Positions 30,471 through 43,340 of a DNA stretch of 64,000 nucleotides are shown here, piece after piece. Position 1 is the stretch's first letter, and each line of letters starts with the position of its first letter. The stretch is from NCBI GenBank assembly GCA_037893225.1, contig JAZGUH010000228.1, positions 124,001 to 188,000 of the forward strand. The letters run 5' to 3'. This DNA comes from Hippasteria phrygiana (lineage: Eukaryota > Echinodermata > Asteroidea > Valvatida > Goniasteridae). Below the pieces are notes generated by a model. That model had not been told where the DNA came from and did not search any database. It was given only the letters and a program-made list of their open reading frames with translations. The position numbers and the translations under genes were made by a program.

Positions 30471-30563
30471 CGGGCTATTAGGCCCTTCGGACTATCGAAC
30501 CTTCGGACCATTACGAACCTTCGGATTAATAACCCTTCGGACTGAAGAACCTTCGGACAATCG
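30471..30563. repeat. Degenerate minisatellite, CCTTCGGAC-based 15-18 bp units
   Basis: Five units of (A)CCTTCGGA(C/T) plus 6-9 variable bases. Confidence 0.7.
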
Positions 30564-30603
30564 AGCTGTCCCCGTTTTTAACCCCCCCCCCCCACCCCCA
30601 CCC

Positions 30604-32152
30604 ACCAACGTTGACGAGAAATGGAAACCGCTCATAACGTGTAGTTTTATTGTAACTTTGTTTCACGCCATTTATGTAAACCCGTGCACACGGCAACTTT
30701 ATTTTAAGTCTTTGTTTCAACATTTATAAACCTTTACAGTGAGTTATATAAACTTCAGTTGCACTACAGAAATCAGCTGCACTACAGACATTTTCTCCGC
30801 GGAGTTTAACGACACGTCGTGCCTGCATGCACGTCAACTTAAAAAAAATATTTCCCACAGAAAAATACATGACAAACTGGGTTACGCGGATCGCGCAATC
30901 CTTCAACGGTCGCGTCGACGCATCGAGCCCGGTTTAAATTTCCAGACAATACGTACACAAAAAACCGCGCCCAGGGTGACCGCACCGGCCGTACTACTAT
31001 CGTGCATGAGCCAAGTTATGAATAATTCATTTATCAAGGTCAAACTCAATCGCTGATTAGCTCCCCCGGAAAGTCAGGGGAGAATAATCGAAAAAGTAAA
31101 GAAAAAGTTCAGTCCCGCTTGGAGGAATATCAAAGACCTTCGTGGAAGTAAAGAACCGAGCAAAGAACGGTAGAATCGATTCTTAACAGAGCGCGTAATA
31201 TAAAACATTTTAGAATCGAATACATTGCCGAGTCGATTTACTGAGAAACACGAAGGTCTTGGAACCAACACTACGACAAAAGCTGCGTTGCGCGAGAATG
31301 GTCACGGTGCTCCCGGTTTTTACAAAATTGGTGTCAAAATGTTCCAATAAGGTACACGTTCCAATAAGGCCAATACGTTCACTGGCTCAGCACGAAAAAC
31401 GAATGCACCACGACGCCACCATAAAAAACAATCTACCAGGGAGGGGCAGATTTGTATGTCTGGGCACAAGTTGTTTTACTTAAAAATCTTGCTCTTTCAC
31501 ATTCAATAATTTATTACCCAAACCAAATTTGATATCGGTTTAACAGTAGGTTTAACCACGGAAATATTCATCAATTGTGTATTTTGGAGATCACTTGTAG
31601 CTCAAAAAGCGGAATCTTAACGAATTCACCGCCTCTAAGGAAGTGGAGGTGTGATGAACAGCCTTCAAATGGTCGACTCTTCTCTCATATAAAAGTTAAC
31701 ATGTAGTCGACCCAACCATGGATGACCCAACCAAACTCGCGAAATGCCCGATCGCGTGTCTGAAACTGGCAGTGAAAAAAAATGAACCGCGCTGTGTGTC
31801 AGCTCCAGCACCTGTATTGTTGACAGACTTCGATTCTTATCACGGACTAAACTTCAAACACGTGTTGACAATAATGCGGTAGCTAATACAAAGTCTGTTA
31901 ACTTGAATGATATTTGAGTAGGCCTGCTTTTGAAGATAACCGTACTTGTCTGCTACCCTCCCCTTTTGTTGGGTATTTTTCTAAAGAAATATCTCATCCA
32001 TTGCATACATAGCATTGTGTCACGAAGGTGTAACATTAACAATCGACAGCAAAGTGATGTGTCTTATTTCTCCATGCTACAACAGCGTTATCTCAACAAA
32101 CGGTTGCCAAGAACCACATCGGTAGTTCATACACGATTGATATCCCTTATTT
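30604..32152. other. Stretch with a hairpin-bearing repeat, no gene
   Basis: 31045-31270 resembles 38436-38605 (AATCGCTGATTAGCTCCC, hairpin, GAAAAAGT). Nothing else is recognised. Confidence 0.35.
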
Positions 32153-32155
32153 TTA

Positions 32156-33011
32156 GGGGCCGTCCAAAAAGTACGTACGCACGAAATGCCGACTTTTTTT
32201 ACCCCCCTCCCCCCCGTACGCATGGCATACGCAGTGGCTCCAACCCCTCTGTACGCATACGCATTCCACATTTCTTTTTGACTTCTCAGACTACCCTATT
32301 CTAGCATCATTAAACGCCACAGTACACCTGCTGTAGTCGTATGATTCGCATGTCCCATCCAAAGACTGAAATAAATCACAAAAGTTGACAGAAAAAAAAT
32401 TGCAATATTTTTTATTTACAGACCTGGAAATAATTGAAAAGTGATATTTTTAAAACCAAAACAGCAGTCATATTTTGAACAAAAAAAGGATAAAAATATA
32501 TCCTTTTTGCATAGTTTGCTCTTGACGTTTATAGTGAATAACGCTTTTCACAAAAATATGTGTTTGAACAAGAGGCAGTTGATATACAAGACGTATATCG
32601 TTTTTTGTTCTTTTGTTTACCTGCAGTACATGAGCGATTTTGGACAGCACGCGGGTGAAATTGATACAAGTACTGCTGTACGTTTCCGGTGTACACTGCC
32701 GGTTTATAAAGCAGTCTTTTTGTTGCGGTCTAAAAATAGGCCGGAGTTGGCTGGCGGTGGCGCTGGGAAGATAAATTTACTTTTGGTTGGGGTGAAGGGT
32801 ACTGTGTTATAACTGTTTTTCGATGCACAAAAGCTGGTCCTGGTATTTATTTATATGAGACAGTACATTGATTTCATGACAATTCATTAAAAGCAAATTG
32901 TCGGTTGCGTACGGTACGCATTGGCTTGGAACCCCCTCCCCCTGTACGTGTACGCAATGTCAACACCCCCCCCCCCCCCCATTTGTGCGTACGTACTTTA
33001 TGGACGGCCCC
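32156..33011. mobile_element. 856-bp Harbinger-like MITE, TTA duplication
   Basis: The ends GGGGCCGTCCAAAAAGTACG and inverse GTACTTTATGGACGGCCCC are flanked by TTA at 32153-32155 and 33012-33014. The interior has no recognisable transposase. Confidence 0.7.
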
Positions 33012-33014
33012 TTA

Positions 33015-34045
33015 AGCCTAGGTCACACTGTCACGATTTTAACGACGATAGCCCAAGATTCACAAAATCTGGGTGATTCGCGGACATACTCGTAGCGGCA
33101 TCTTGGCGAACCCTGATGAATCTTGATGAGTCGTGATGAATCTTGGCTGGTCGGCAAACTCCCCCGACAGTTTTGAACTGTTCAAAACTGTCGTGGCGGT
33201 GCCACGATTTTTTCAAACCGTAGGGCAGTCGCAGCGCGAACGTAACTCAATCGCGCACAGTCGTAGCGCCATCTTGTAGGCATTCGTGGCCTTCCGTGGC
33301 CAATCGTGGTTTATTTTTATCACGAATCACTACGAATATCCACGACTGTTCTACGATGTTCTACGCACATGCTACGGTTTTCCTACGGTTTAGCTGCGAT
33401 TCCACTAAGATATATGACGATAACACAACGACTAGTCCCGATTGACCACAACTACGCGACGATTGATGCCGATGTCTCTACAATTTATCAAGAATGCGCT
33501 ACCTTTCGCCACAATTGGCCTATGGTAGCGCTACGATTGCGCTACGACTGGTCCCGAATCTTCACGATGTCACGTGACGATCGGCATAAAAAGGGGGAGC
33601 GCCGCTGCTGGCCAAGTCATTCTACACATTGACATCGATGACTGACCAGATCCAGATTTTGGGCCCATATATATCGGAAATTCGCCTGGAATCGTAGTGA
33701 AGCGTGACAAATCTTGGTACGTTGTAGGTCCATCGTCATAAATCGTCGTTAATCTTAGCGTAATCGGCTGTAATCGTAGAGTAGTCCTGACTGGTCCTGA
33801 CGCTATCGTATGTACTAGAACCGTAGTACACCGTAATAAACAATAGCAGGTCGTGATGAATTGGCTTCAAAATCGTAAAGACATCGTCGATATACGTACA
33901 GAGGTCGCCGATATTCGTAGTGTCATCGTAGAAGGACCGTGAGTATTTGTAGGAGGGTGCAATCGGGGCACTTTTCTCCCGATTCACCCCGATTAAAACT
34001 GCTACGACTAATCGGGGCTGTGGTCGCAAAAATCGTGACAGCATT
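33015..34045. mobile_element. Family B motif-array MITE, copy 2 (opposed)
   Basis: It starts AGCCTAGGTCACACTGTCAC. The body is the inverse of 27088-28717 without the mariner insert. The right end stops after ATCGTGACAG and is truncated. Confidence 0.75.
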
Positions 34046-34296
34046 AATAACACGAGAACAATTAAGAGCTAATTAATTAAGAGCTGGCAGCAAGCCAACA
34101 ATGTTTGTATTTTGTTCGTTGGTACCCGGCGATGTTTGGTTTATTGTCTTCAACCCTAATACAGTTCCAAGAAAGCCCGGCTAATAATATTTGACCTGTT
34201 CCCACGAAATGGGTGGAAAGTAGCAACATTTGAAAATCAAGATTATGGTATTTCCTGAAAGTACAGGTTAAAAGCTTTAATTTGATATATTGTGTG

Positions 34297-34528
34297 CAGT
34301 GGCGTAGCCAAGGGGGGGGGGGGGGGGGGAAGGGGGGAAACTGCCCCCCCCCCCCCCGTGGGAACTCTTTCCCCCTTTTTCCCCCCTCTGGAAAATTGAG
34401 ATTTTTTTGTAGTGTGTAGATATGCGTTACTATAGCGTGGACCTATTTAACAAAGTCGAATTCCCCCCCTTGAAAAAAGCCATTTCCCCCGTTTTCCCCC
34501 CTCTAGGAAGAGCCTGGCTACGCCACTG
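34297..34528. mobile_element. hAT-type MITE with 8-bp duplication
   Basis: The ends CAGTGGCGTAGCCA and TGGCTACGCCACTG are flanked by ATTGTGTG at 34289-34296 and 34529-34536. It is G-tract then C-tract rich inside. Confidence 0.9.
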
Positions 34529-34596
34529 ATTGTGTGTTGTGGTATCCGATTCCTAGCCCCCGATACAACCTTTTGGAGTTGTCAGAGTCTTATGGT

Positions 34597-35460
34597 GTAC
34601 TAAAAGGGTCACCTCTCAGACGAGGTTAAAAGGTTATAATTAACGTGGTAAGACACATGAAATGTCGCGGTAAGACACGTGATTGACGTGTTAAGAGTGT
34701 TTATTGGCGCGGTAAGAGTGTTGATTGACGCGGTAAAGGAGTCTTTTGTGGCGTAGTTATGGCGTGTTTGACCGAAGTGGTAAGAGATGCACTTGACGTG
34801 CCGACAAAGTGGGACTGACCAGGTAAGAGAACTTCAGTAACGTGGTACGAGTATTTTCGGGCTTTCGCGGTAAAGGATTGCTACTCCCTAGCTACTGGCC
34901 GATAGACAAAGTAATTTCAAATATGTACATGTAAATCTTCAAAATCGGTCGTGGTTTTATAAATTATAGCACACTGACAAAATGCTCATACTTTCGGCCA
35001 ATGGGGTCAACATGGGCGCGGCCGGGGGGGGGGGGGGGGTAAAAGGGCCCTTGTCCGCCCTGGAAATTAAAACTAAAAAATATACGACCGATTTTGAAGA
35101 TTTACATGTATATTTTTGAAATTACGTTGTCTATCGGCCACCGTAGTGGCAATCCCTTATCGCGACAGTCCGCCGACAACACTCTTACCACGTTACTGAA
35201 GCATCTCTTACCTCGTCAGTCCCATTTTGTCGGCACGTCAAGTACGTCTCTTACCGCGTCAGTCCAACATGCTTACTACGCCACTAAAGTCCCTTTTACC
35301 GCGTCAATCAACATTCTTACCGCGTCAATCAACACTCTTACCGCGCCAATAAGCACTCTTACCACGTCAATTACGTGTCTTACCGCGACATTTCATGTGT
35401 CTTACCACGTGAACAATTTATACCTTTTTTATCTCGTCAGAGCGGTGGCCCTTATAGTAC
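34597..35460. mobile_element. Family C motif-array foldback, 864 bp
   Basis: The ends GTACTAAAAGGGTCACC and inverse GGTGGCCCTTATAGTAC. The left half carries TTGACGCGGTAAGAGTG-like units and the right half CTCTTACCGCGTCAA-like units, about ten on each side. The centre has ACCGATTTTGAAGATTTACA arms and a poly-G tract. A fragment of the centre recurs at 37127-37194. Confidence 0.75.
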
Positions 35461-35799
35461 ACCACGAGGTATGGAGAAAGGACACAAGCGGATCGTTGAG
35501 GCTAGCGGCGCCAGCTGTGCAGTGGCAATTAGTGCGAGTACCGGATAAATCAGCTGTACGGTGGTGGCCGATCGCTCGTTCAGGGAGCAAGCTTGACAGC
35601 CTTGGTCAAGGCTAGAAGCAAACTGGCAGAATTCTGCCAGTTTCCGAAAATATCCGAAGTTTTCCGAATTTGTTTTCGGTAACATTTGGCTATTAACGTT
35701 TACTAGCGGGATGCCGCACTTCGCGCGGCACCCGCTAGATGGGTGGAGGCGCGGCGTACGTAGTATGTTGTACGGGTACTGTATCGTGTAAAAAAGGGC

Positions 35800-36640
35800 A
35801 CTTCCAATGGTACACAATTTGAGGGAATGGAATTCTGCCTTTTTATGACAGATTCTAATTTTGTTACCCATAAATCCGTCTTAAATATGAATTAGGCCGA
35901 CTGTTTCTGCACCGTTGTATTCGGGGCACCAGTTAGGTTGGAGGTCGAAGGTTGATCTTTCAATTTGTTTAATAAAATATAATTGTTCGGATATTTAGAA
36001 TGGTACAAAATCGCTGTGAAAAGGCATTCCGGCCGGCACTCTAAGACCGTTATTAAGCTTTTTGTTTCAGGTTTTTTTAACCGAAGGCGAAAACCCGTCT
36101 TTAATTTGACTTAGGCTACGTAATGTTTCTGCACCGTTTCATTCAGGGCGCCTTTAGGTTGAAGGTCAGGGGTCGGTCTTTCAATTGAATTAAGAAAAAT
36201 ATGAAATTTCGGGCATTTAGAATGGTACAAAATTGAAAATTGTAGGAAACGTCATTCTGCCTTTTTTGGACAGATTGTCAGCTTTTTAACGAAAATCCTT
36301 CTTTAATTTGAATGAGTTGGGCAACTGGTTCTGCACTGTTAGGTTGGAGGTCAGGGGTTGATATCTTTCATTTGTTTAATAAACTGACTTTCCCGGACAT
36401 TAAGAATGGTACGAAATCGTTGAAAAACGGCATCCGGCACTCTAAGACTGATTTTGAACTTTTTTGTTTCAGAATCGAAATTTTTAGTCGGATTAATTAG
36501 GTTTGCTGTTTTTGCACCGATGCAGTAGAGCCGCGTTTAGGTTTGAGGTCAATATTTATTTTCATACTGAAGGGAATAACTTTTGAAATTTCGAAACATT
36601 AAAAAAATGTACAAAATCGATGGGAAAAGTAATTCGTCTA
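35800..36640. repeat. Satellite-like tandem repeat, ~180-220 bp units
   Basis: Four to five diverged units, each with TTTCTGCACCG, GGTTGGAGGTCAGGG, TTTAGAATGGTACAAAAT and a TCTTTAATTTGA end. GGTACAAAAT boxes fall at about 35809, 36002, 36222, 36407 and 36610. No ORF runs through the array. Confidence 0.7.
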
Positions 36641-37289
36641 TTGCAAGTAGTCGTGCACACGTACGGTATTCTGGTCATATAAGCCAAAACAAATTGTTGT
36701 GTTGCCCTCGAACCGACGGACCGTTAAAAATCGACAGATTCAGGGTCGGCGTTTAAAAAAAGAACATATCAATAAAAAATAACTCAGTTTTTGTGTCTTA
36801 AAAAGTGTTAAACCAGAAGGTTCGGTCAATGTGTAGGCCTAAATACGCCTGGGTGAGCGTGAATACGAAAAGAAATTCCCGACCGGCCGACTCTCTTTTC
36901 CAATTTGTCCTGTCCGAGGGAAACAACAATTTTTTTTGGCCTTATGAACAGCGCCCCGTTCGCCCTATATGCATAGGCCTAAAACGGTGCGTAAGCCTAA
37001 AAAGTTTTTTGGTCTACTTAACTATTTTATATAATACATTTTTTTGCTTTTCTAACAAAAATTATTGGAAACCATTGGTAGAAAGTACCAGCATTCCGCC
37101 AGTAAGCTATTTGAAAGAGAGATAGACGACTGATTTTTTGATTTACATTTATATTTTCTAATGACGTTGTTTATCGGCCACCGTATTGGCAATAAAGGCG
37201 AAAGCGTCTTGCCGTGAAAACAGCCTGGCATGAAAATTCGGCTGGCACAAGTGTGATCTTTTCCCCGCATATACTACGGCCATATAAAC
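36641..37289. other. No gene recognised
   Basis: Only the family C fragment at 37127-37194 is identified. Confidence 0.35.
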
Positions 37290-37293
37290 GTTA

Positions 37294-38596
37294 GTCTTGG
37301 TTCAAGACGACAGTGATCAATAATGGTCGTGTGGCGTCGCCATTCGTTCCATGCAGTGCGCCCTCTGACGGTACGATTAGAATAACTCATGGGCTCGCAC
37401 TATCGTCTTGGGAATCCTGCAAAATGTGGGCGCGGCTGTAATATGCAAATAAGTTTGTTTGTGTTAATATTCATATCCTTCGAACAACATAGCGCGTCAA
37501 GCAGTCGACGACCCCATGACATCATACGCGGCGATAGTTTTGTGGGAAGAAACCGAAGATCGTATGTATACGCGTAGCCGAGTAGTTTTATACTAAGATC
37601 TTTGGAAGGAACATAAACATGCAAAACATATTTCTCTGTTAAATAAACGTGACACTGATGGTTTTATTGGGGATATCGTTGGGGATTATACTCCTGCATC
37701 ACATGTGTGATTCATGTCACAAGTAATACTCAAAAGCACTGTCGAGAATCGCGGACACATTTGTCAAAGTGAAATTCGTACTCTGAAATTAAGTTCAATA
37801 TATGGTTTATGATGGTTTTAAATATCCCTATTTCCATTCATATTTGCCCCAACCACTCTTTCCTACGTATTTGCCCCAACCTCTCTAACTGGATGTAAGA
37901 TTCGCCATGAGTAGCCTAGCTCGTACCCCGATTGTACTGAGACATAAGGCTCCCGGATCGACTGCAAGAATTCCCTTCCTCGATCGGCTGCTAAAAAGGG
38001 CCTCGGGGGCTTGCTAAAAACAAACGAATTAATACTGGCCCTGAGCGTCCTTCTTCAGCATCTCGTCGGTCAGGCTTTATCCAAAGCCAACTTGAGATGT
38101 TTTGTCATGTATGACTACTTCTAGGCTGCGACGAGTGATTTGGAAACTGGAGGCGAAGTTGTTATTGAAATCAAAACAGAGAGGCACAGGTTCAAAAATT
38201 CAGTGCTTTTACCGAACCCAGTCGGTAAACACACCATGAAAAACACAAACCCTTCCTGCATAGATGAACACACGAAACGGTCGTTCCCAGTTACAGTTGT
38301 TGTGCGATAATCGCATATCGCGCGCTCGGTGACGTGACAGTATGGCTCGCCGGGCCATGCATGTTTACATTTTAGCCCTAGATCCCGACCCGTTAATATA
38401 TTTAGGTCATCACATAATTCATATGCATGTTCGTTTTGGAATCGCTGATTGGCTCCCTAGGAAAGCCTAGGGAGAAATATAGAAAAAGTTAAACCGCTGA
38501 TGCAGGATTCCCAAGACGAAAGAGGCGCACTGCACGGAACGAGTAAACGCGACGCTACACGATCCATTATCGATCACTGTCGTCTTGAACCAAGAC
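37294..38596. mobile_element. 1.3-kb element with ~120-bp inverted arms
   Basis: GTCTTGGTTCAAGACGACAG, GTGATC(A/G)ATAATGG and GTGCAGTGCGCC(T)CT recur inverted at both ends, closing with CGTCTTGGGAATCCTGCA. A perfect 9-bp-stem hairpin lies at 38453-38474. The interior lacks a recognisable ORF. Confidence 0.6.
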
Positions 38597-38971
38597 AATA
38601 TAAACGTAGGCGCCAGTTCCGGACATCGTGACTGTAACTGGTACCCCGTTTCGAGCAAACCCGCAGTCGGCAAGGGGGAAATCATATAATTAACGCGGCA
38701 TCACTGAGGATTCAGTGGGTCAGGCCGACCAATGGGAAGGCTCGTTGGAAACGGCCAATCGGACATGCCGGAACACGGCAGTTCGGGATGTTTCTCGCAT
38801 TACGGACTAATCGGGAGGTTCGTTGAAAACAGCCAGTCAGACATTGTCGCAGCACGGCCGTTCGGGAGACATCATCACGTGATCCAGCATCCGCATAGTA
38901 CTCTGGTACCCTCCTCGCCCCCGATCACCGGCGATACCACGCTGAATCACCCGACCAAACGTGATGCACTT

Positions 38972-39030
38972 TTCCAAGATGGCGCGGTTCTAATTCCAAG
39001 ATGGCGCGGTTCTAATTCCAAGATGGCGCG
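38972..39030. repeat. 22-bp tandem repeat containing CCAAGATGGCGCG
   Basis: 2.7 identical units of TTCCAAGATGGCGCGG plus TTCTAA. CAAGATGGCG resembles a YY1 site core. Confidence 0.75.
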
Positions 39031-39056
39031 TAGGGTCTTTATAGTATAGATGCTCG

Positions 39057-40628
39057 CAATAACAAAATGTCTGTCAGACCCGTTACAGATCCTAGAATTT
39101 GAATTCTCAATTATATATAAAAACTGACAAATCAATGCCACACTCTTTGCAAGAATATTTAATTTGAATGATGCCACTGACGTCACTCGGACTAACACTG
39201 CACGTCATGATCTATTTTAAACCGCGGTAGCTACCTGAGCCAAGATATAGACGTCAGGGAATCTTCAGGTCAGGGAACCAGACTACTAGAGAGACGGCAT
39301 ATAGCCATTCTAGATCAATAGCATAGATGTCTGTACAATTGTATGTGCACACACATATACTGAAATGTTCACCCATCTCGTTGCATGCTGTTCCTACTAC
39401 CACAGACATGTGTGTAATTTCAAGCCGCAGCCAAGGAATTCGGACCATGGTCATCGAAGTGCGCCCTCTCTTAAATGGAAATAACTATTTGATATAAAGA
39501 ATTCCGTGCATAAAAAAGCCAGTATTTGTGTGTTTCATGTTTCCGATTTCATGTTTCATTTCTTTGATAACGACTCCTAAAGAGACGTTGCAGGTTTTAT
39601 TTTTTAGAGTGAAAAGAAGGTGATGGTTTTAAATTTTGGGAAAAGAATAATTTCTAGTTTGTTCATGCAAGAGGGCGCTATTTTGTTTCATAACAGTCTG
39701 GTTCCCTGATCTGAAGATTTCCTGACGACCCTTGGTAAATCTTAGGTCAGGCAGTTAGTCTGGTTCCCTGACAATTCCCCTGACGTCTAAATTGTAAGTC
39801 AGGTAGCCATGCACCACCGACAAAATAGACCACGGCGTACAGTGTTTTCCTACCCCCATGGTCCGAGTGACGTCAGTGGCATCATTCAGAAAATACTCTT
39901 ACAAAATCCGGTCGGTAAAATACTGTAAGAGAAAGGCATTGATTTTTCACTTTTTATGTTTTTAATTAAGAATTAAAAAATTCCAGGATCTTCAGCGGGC
40001 CTGACAGACATTTTGTTAATGCGAACATCAACGTTAACAGCCGAATATGTTACCGAAAACAAGTTCGGAAAACTTCGGACATTTTTGGAAACGGGATGAA
40101 TTCCTCCCGTATTCGTCACGTGACATTGGCGGCTACCAGACCTAAAAATTCATCAGAAATAGTCAGATTATTTTGGTCTGGGAACCGGACTAGTCAGGTA
40201 GTCACCACGGTTTAAAATAGATCATTACGTACAATGTCAGTACAAGTGACGTCATGCAGTGGCAACATCCAAACCAAAATCCGGCCGGCAAAATACGGCA
40301 GAACATGGCACTGATTTTTGTATTTCGATTAAAACCCCCTGAGCACGGTATTTTACGGGAGACGTCGGGGTTTTGCAGCGATTCTGGCAGCCAGATCGAA
40401 CCGCTGCAATGTGTTTGTGCAGTCAAGCATGACATACACAATAATCCAACAATGGATTGAAACTGCACAAACAGCGGCCAGTGGCGTCATCCGGCCTGGT
40501 GACACTGTTTTTTGCGCCATATGGCGTCATCCGTACGCAAGGGGTTAAATTAATTAAAATAAGAATTCAAAAAAATTAATTTCAGGATCGACGACGGCGT
40601 CTGACAGACATTTTGTTGCTTAATGCCC
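39057..40628. repeat. Foldback with a third arm, ends ACAAAATGTCTGTCAG
   Basis: 39057-39290 and 39757-40025 are inverted arms (AATGTCTGTCAG..CAGGGAACCAGACT). 40168-40628 repeats the right arm in direct orientation. ACCGAAAACAAGTTCGGAAA boxes lie between. There is no coding content. Confidence 0.5.
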
Positions 40629-40751
40629 CTTGCGATCCTCAACGAGTCCGAATGTTGCCGTAAATGAATTCGGAAAACTTGGGACACTTTCGGGAAAAAC
40701 ATTTTTTGGTCACGTGGACATTGGCGCATACCTACGAATCGTAGTGAATAT

Positions 40752-41290
40752 TGTTACGGTCTCAAAATCTCCAGACCATCTGTGAATTTAAATTTCTAGA
40801 AAAAGCCTGAATTTTCTTAGATGCAACAAAGAAATCAAAAAAGATCACACTGATATTAAGAACAAAGAAACAATGTAATTAAATAACGAGAATATTCGAG
40901 GATCAACAGAGTTTAATTAGTGTAGAATTAAGAAAAGATCTTATACAATATATAAAAGATCTTACGGGCGAGGATTTATATAGGCGAGGGCTCAGACGAC
41001 TTGGGCAGCTCTGCAATGGGCGAGGACTTGGACGACTTAGGCACTCAGCAACGGACGAGGACGACTCCAATAATGCGAGCGAATACAGTTCTTTGGCGAG
41101 CTGGAACAACGGGGCGAATTCACGGAAACAGCGGGGGACGACACAAACTGGCTCCCGTCGCGAAAGTATGGGGATATAAGACCCCAAATAATGAACCGAC
41201 GACAGTTCACAGGTAATTGTCTCTTTTTCGGAAATATAACTCGGCTCTAACTGTCTCCAGACGCTCCTACGCAGATGAGTCATATACAGC
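40752..41290 (-). repeat. LTR-like repeat, copy 1
   Basis: ~500 bp shared in opposite orientation with 51578-52093. One edge is TGTTACGGTCTCAAAATC. A TATATA box beside GTCCTCGCC and a TCTTATACAAT stretch fit an LTR promoter. The second edge and a target duplication are not resolved, and no internal retroelement genes adjoin, so a solo LTR is only one reading. Confidence 0.4.
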
Positions 41291-41989
41291 TCACAGGTCC
41301 AAATATAACGGCTCGATGTATGAACTCGATAACCAAAATCCCAACGAAATTCTTTGTCCGTCTTAATAGACTATGGGGCATGGTCCGTTTATCCACTCCC
41401 AAAACAATTTCTGTGGCCCCCATCTTGGCACTACATGAAATATGTTTTGAAATTGAGGTTTTGTGTGTCTGATTAGAACCCCCCTACTTCCCAAGCTCAG
41501 GGGTGGGGCATTAGTGGGATCCTGCCCAAACGCAAAACCGCAGACACGCCCCCTTCTTTTACATTTGTTTTACATATCAGTGTTCTTATTTTATTTAGAA
41601 TAGCTTATGACCACATAAATTTACCACACCAACTATTTGTGTTTTCCTTGTTTTGTTTTCAGTGTTTAAAATGTTCAAATTGATACTTTGAATGAATACA
41701 AAGAAGTGACAATTTCAATAGCTGCCCCGTTCCTCCGCCCACTCAAACTGGCCGCCGTGGCATTGCAAAATTTGGCAGATTTTACTCTAAATAGATTTTT
41801 AAATGCATTTCTATTTACAGGCCGGATCAAATTTGCTCAATGGAGGGGCAAGCATTGCAGCAAACTACTACAGCCAACAACGTATAATCAAAAGTCTGCA
41901 GCAGCACTATGCTATATATAGTAATTTCAAAATTTGAGCTTGCTCAACGATATCAAGTATGCAATTCATAAATGCTCGTTCAACATGGT

Positions 41990-42421
41990 TTCGATCAAAA
42001 GATAAAAGAAAATGGATTTTGGGTTTTCACGAAGAGACAAATTCGAACTCCGTGTTATACAATAGGGTTGTGAGGGGCAACATTTCCCAGAAATGGATAT
42101 TAGGTTTTTACGAAGAGACAAAATAGTGACACTCTGTGAGGCAAAAAGGGCCATTTCTGGCTTCTGAGTTTTCACGAAGAGACAAATGTATTAATCCATG
42201 AATAACTCTGTAATTAATTGACTTATCGCTCAGCTGCCAATGACTTGTGAAAGACCGAGAACTGAACTTTAACATAGTGTCAACAATGAATCAACATGTG
42301 GTATAAATACAGGTAATATCTTCAATTTTAAAAATGAGAAGCTTAAAACCTGATTTTCTTGTAACTTTAGTTTAGTGCGGAGAGGCAAAATTCGTCTGTT
42401 CGTGAAAACTGTGACGGTATG
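41990..42421. mobile_element. Family E motif-array MITE, copy 2
   Basis: Three TTTTCACGAAGAGACAAA-like boxes at the left and the end AAAACTGTGACGGTAT at the right. It is inverse to 10320-10984 and shorter. Confidence 0.65.
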
Positions 42422-42657
42422 TTGACACCAAATGTGGTCTTACCTCATGCAAACAAAATGTGCAGGGTCGCAATAAAGACCCTAGTGGTCTTTAGTATGA
42501 CCGCAATGTGCATATATCGGATTAACTAGTTTGTTTTGGAAACGCTGTGAAACATGCATATTCAACACGAATGAGAAACAATGTCCTGGCATTTTGTTTT
42601 GTTTGCAAAACAAACCGGACAATCCGTGTTTGCAGGAGTTTTGGTCAGAATAAAAGA

Positions 42658-43042
42658 GGAAAGATTTTACTTTAATACTCCCCACCAAAATCGGTAAGGA
42701 ACAGCAAATCTTGGAAAATAACCATCCATCTGTGTTCATAATTGTATAAACACTTGGCACAACCTTTAATTTTGAGAATTTTGTTGGGACATTTTAGTGC
42801 AATATAGGGGAAGAAAGTTTGTTTTTTCTGTGTTAGAACTTTCTTGGCACCATGTATAGTCACTCAATGTGTTCACATACATGTTGATTTCTTTCTCATT
42901 TTTTACAGATTTTGCGGACATAAATCTTGAAATAACAGGTTGTGCCACATGTTTAGACAGTTGTTATCAAAGAGGGTTGGTTATTTTCCAAGATGTTGCT
43001 GTTCTTGACCGGTTTTGGTGGGGTATTAAAGTACAATCTTTC
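42658..43042 (-). mobile_element. Foldback element GGGAAAGATTTTACTTTAA, copy 2
   Basis: The inverse of 4286-4685 along its length, with both arms present. Confidence 0.7.
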
Positions 43043-43340
43043 CGTCCACTTCAACATGTTCCAGTGTACGTACATAATTATAGGGGCTAGGCCTAACGTT
43101 AGTATAAACATATTCTTAATCTTAGTGGAAGTGGGGGACAAGGTTTCACTCACAGAATGCTCCTTTAATAACATCCTAATGCGCACCGAGTAATGCAATA
43201 TAAAAATTGAAATTGAGTCATAAAAATAAAGTGGACTACATGCGTGCATGTTTACGTACGAACGCATTGGCAACATCGGCTTGATTTCCCACTAAATCTT
43301 TCCAAATGGAAACATAACTCACAAATTTTCCCCATGTTTT

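Noticed and set aside
32441..32812. 123-codon open frame
   Set aside because: It lies inside a Harbinger-like MITE and shows no helicase-like, DDE or Myb-like motif.
35452..35871. 139-codon open frame on the minus strand
   Set aside because: It overlaps the right arm of foldback C and the start of the satellite array; no domain, no splice support.
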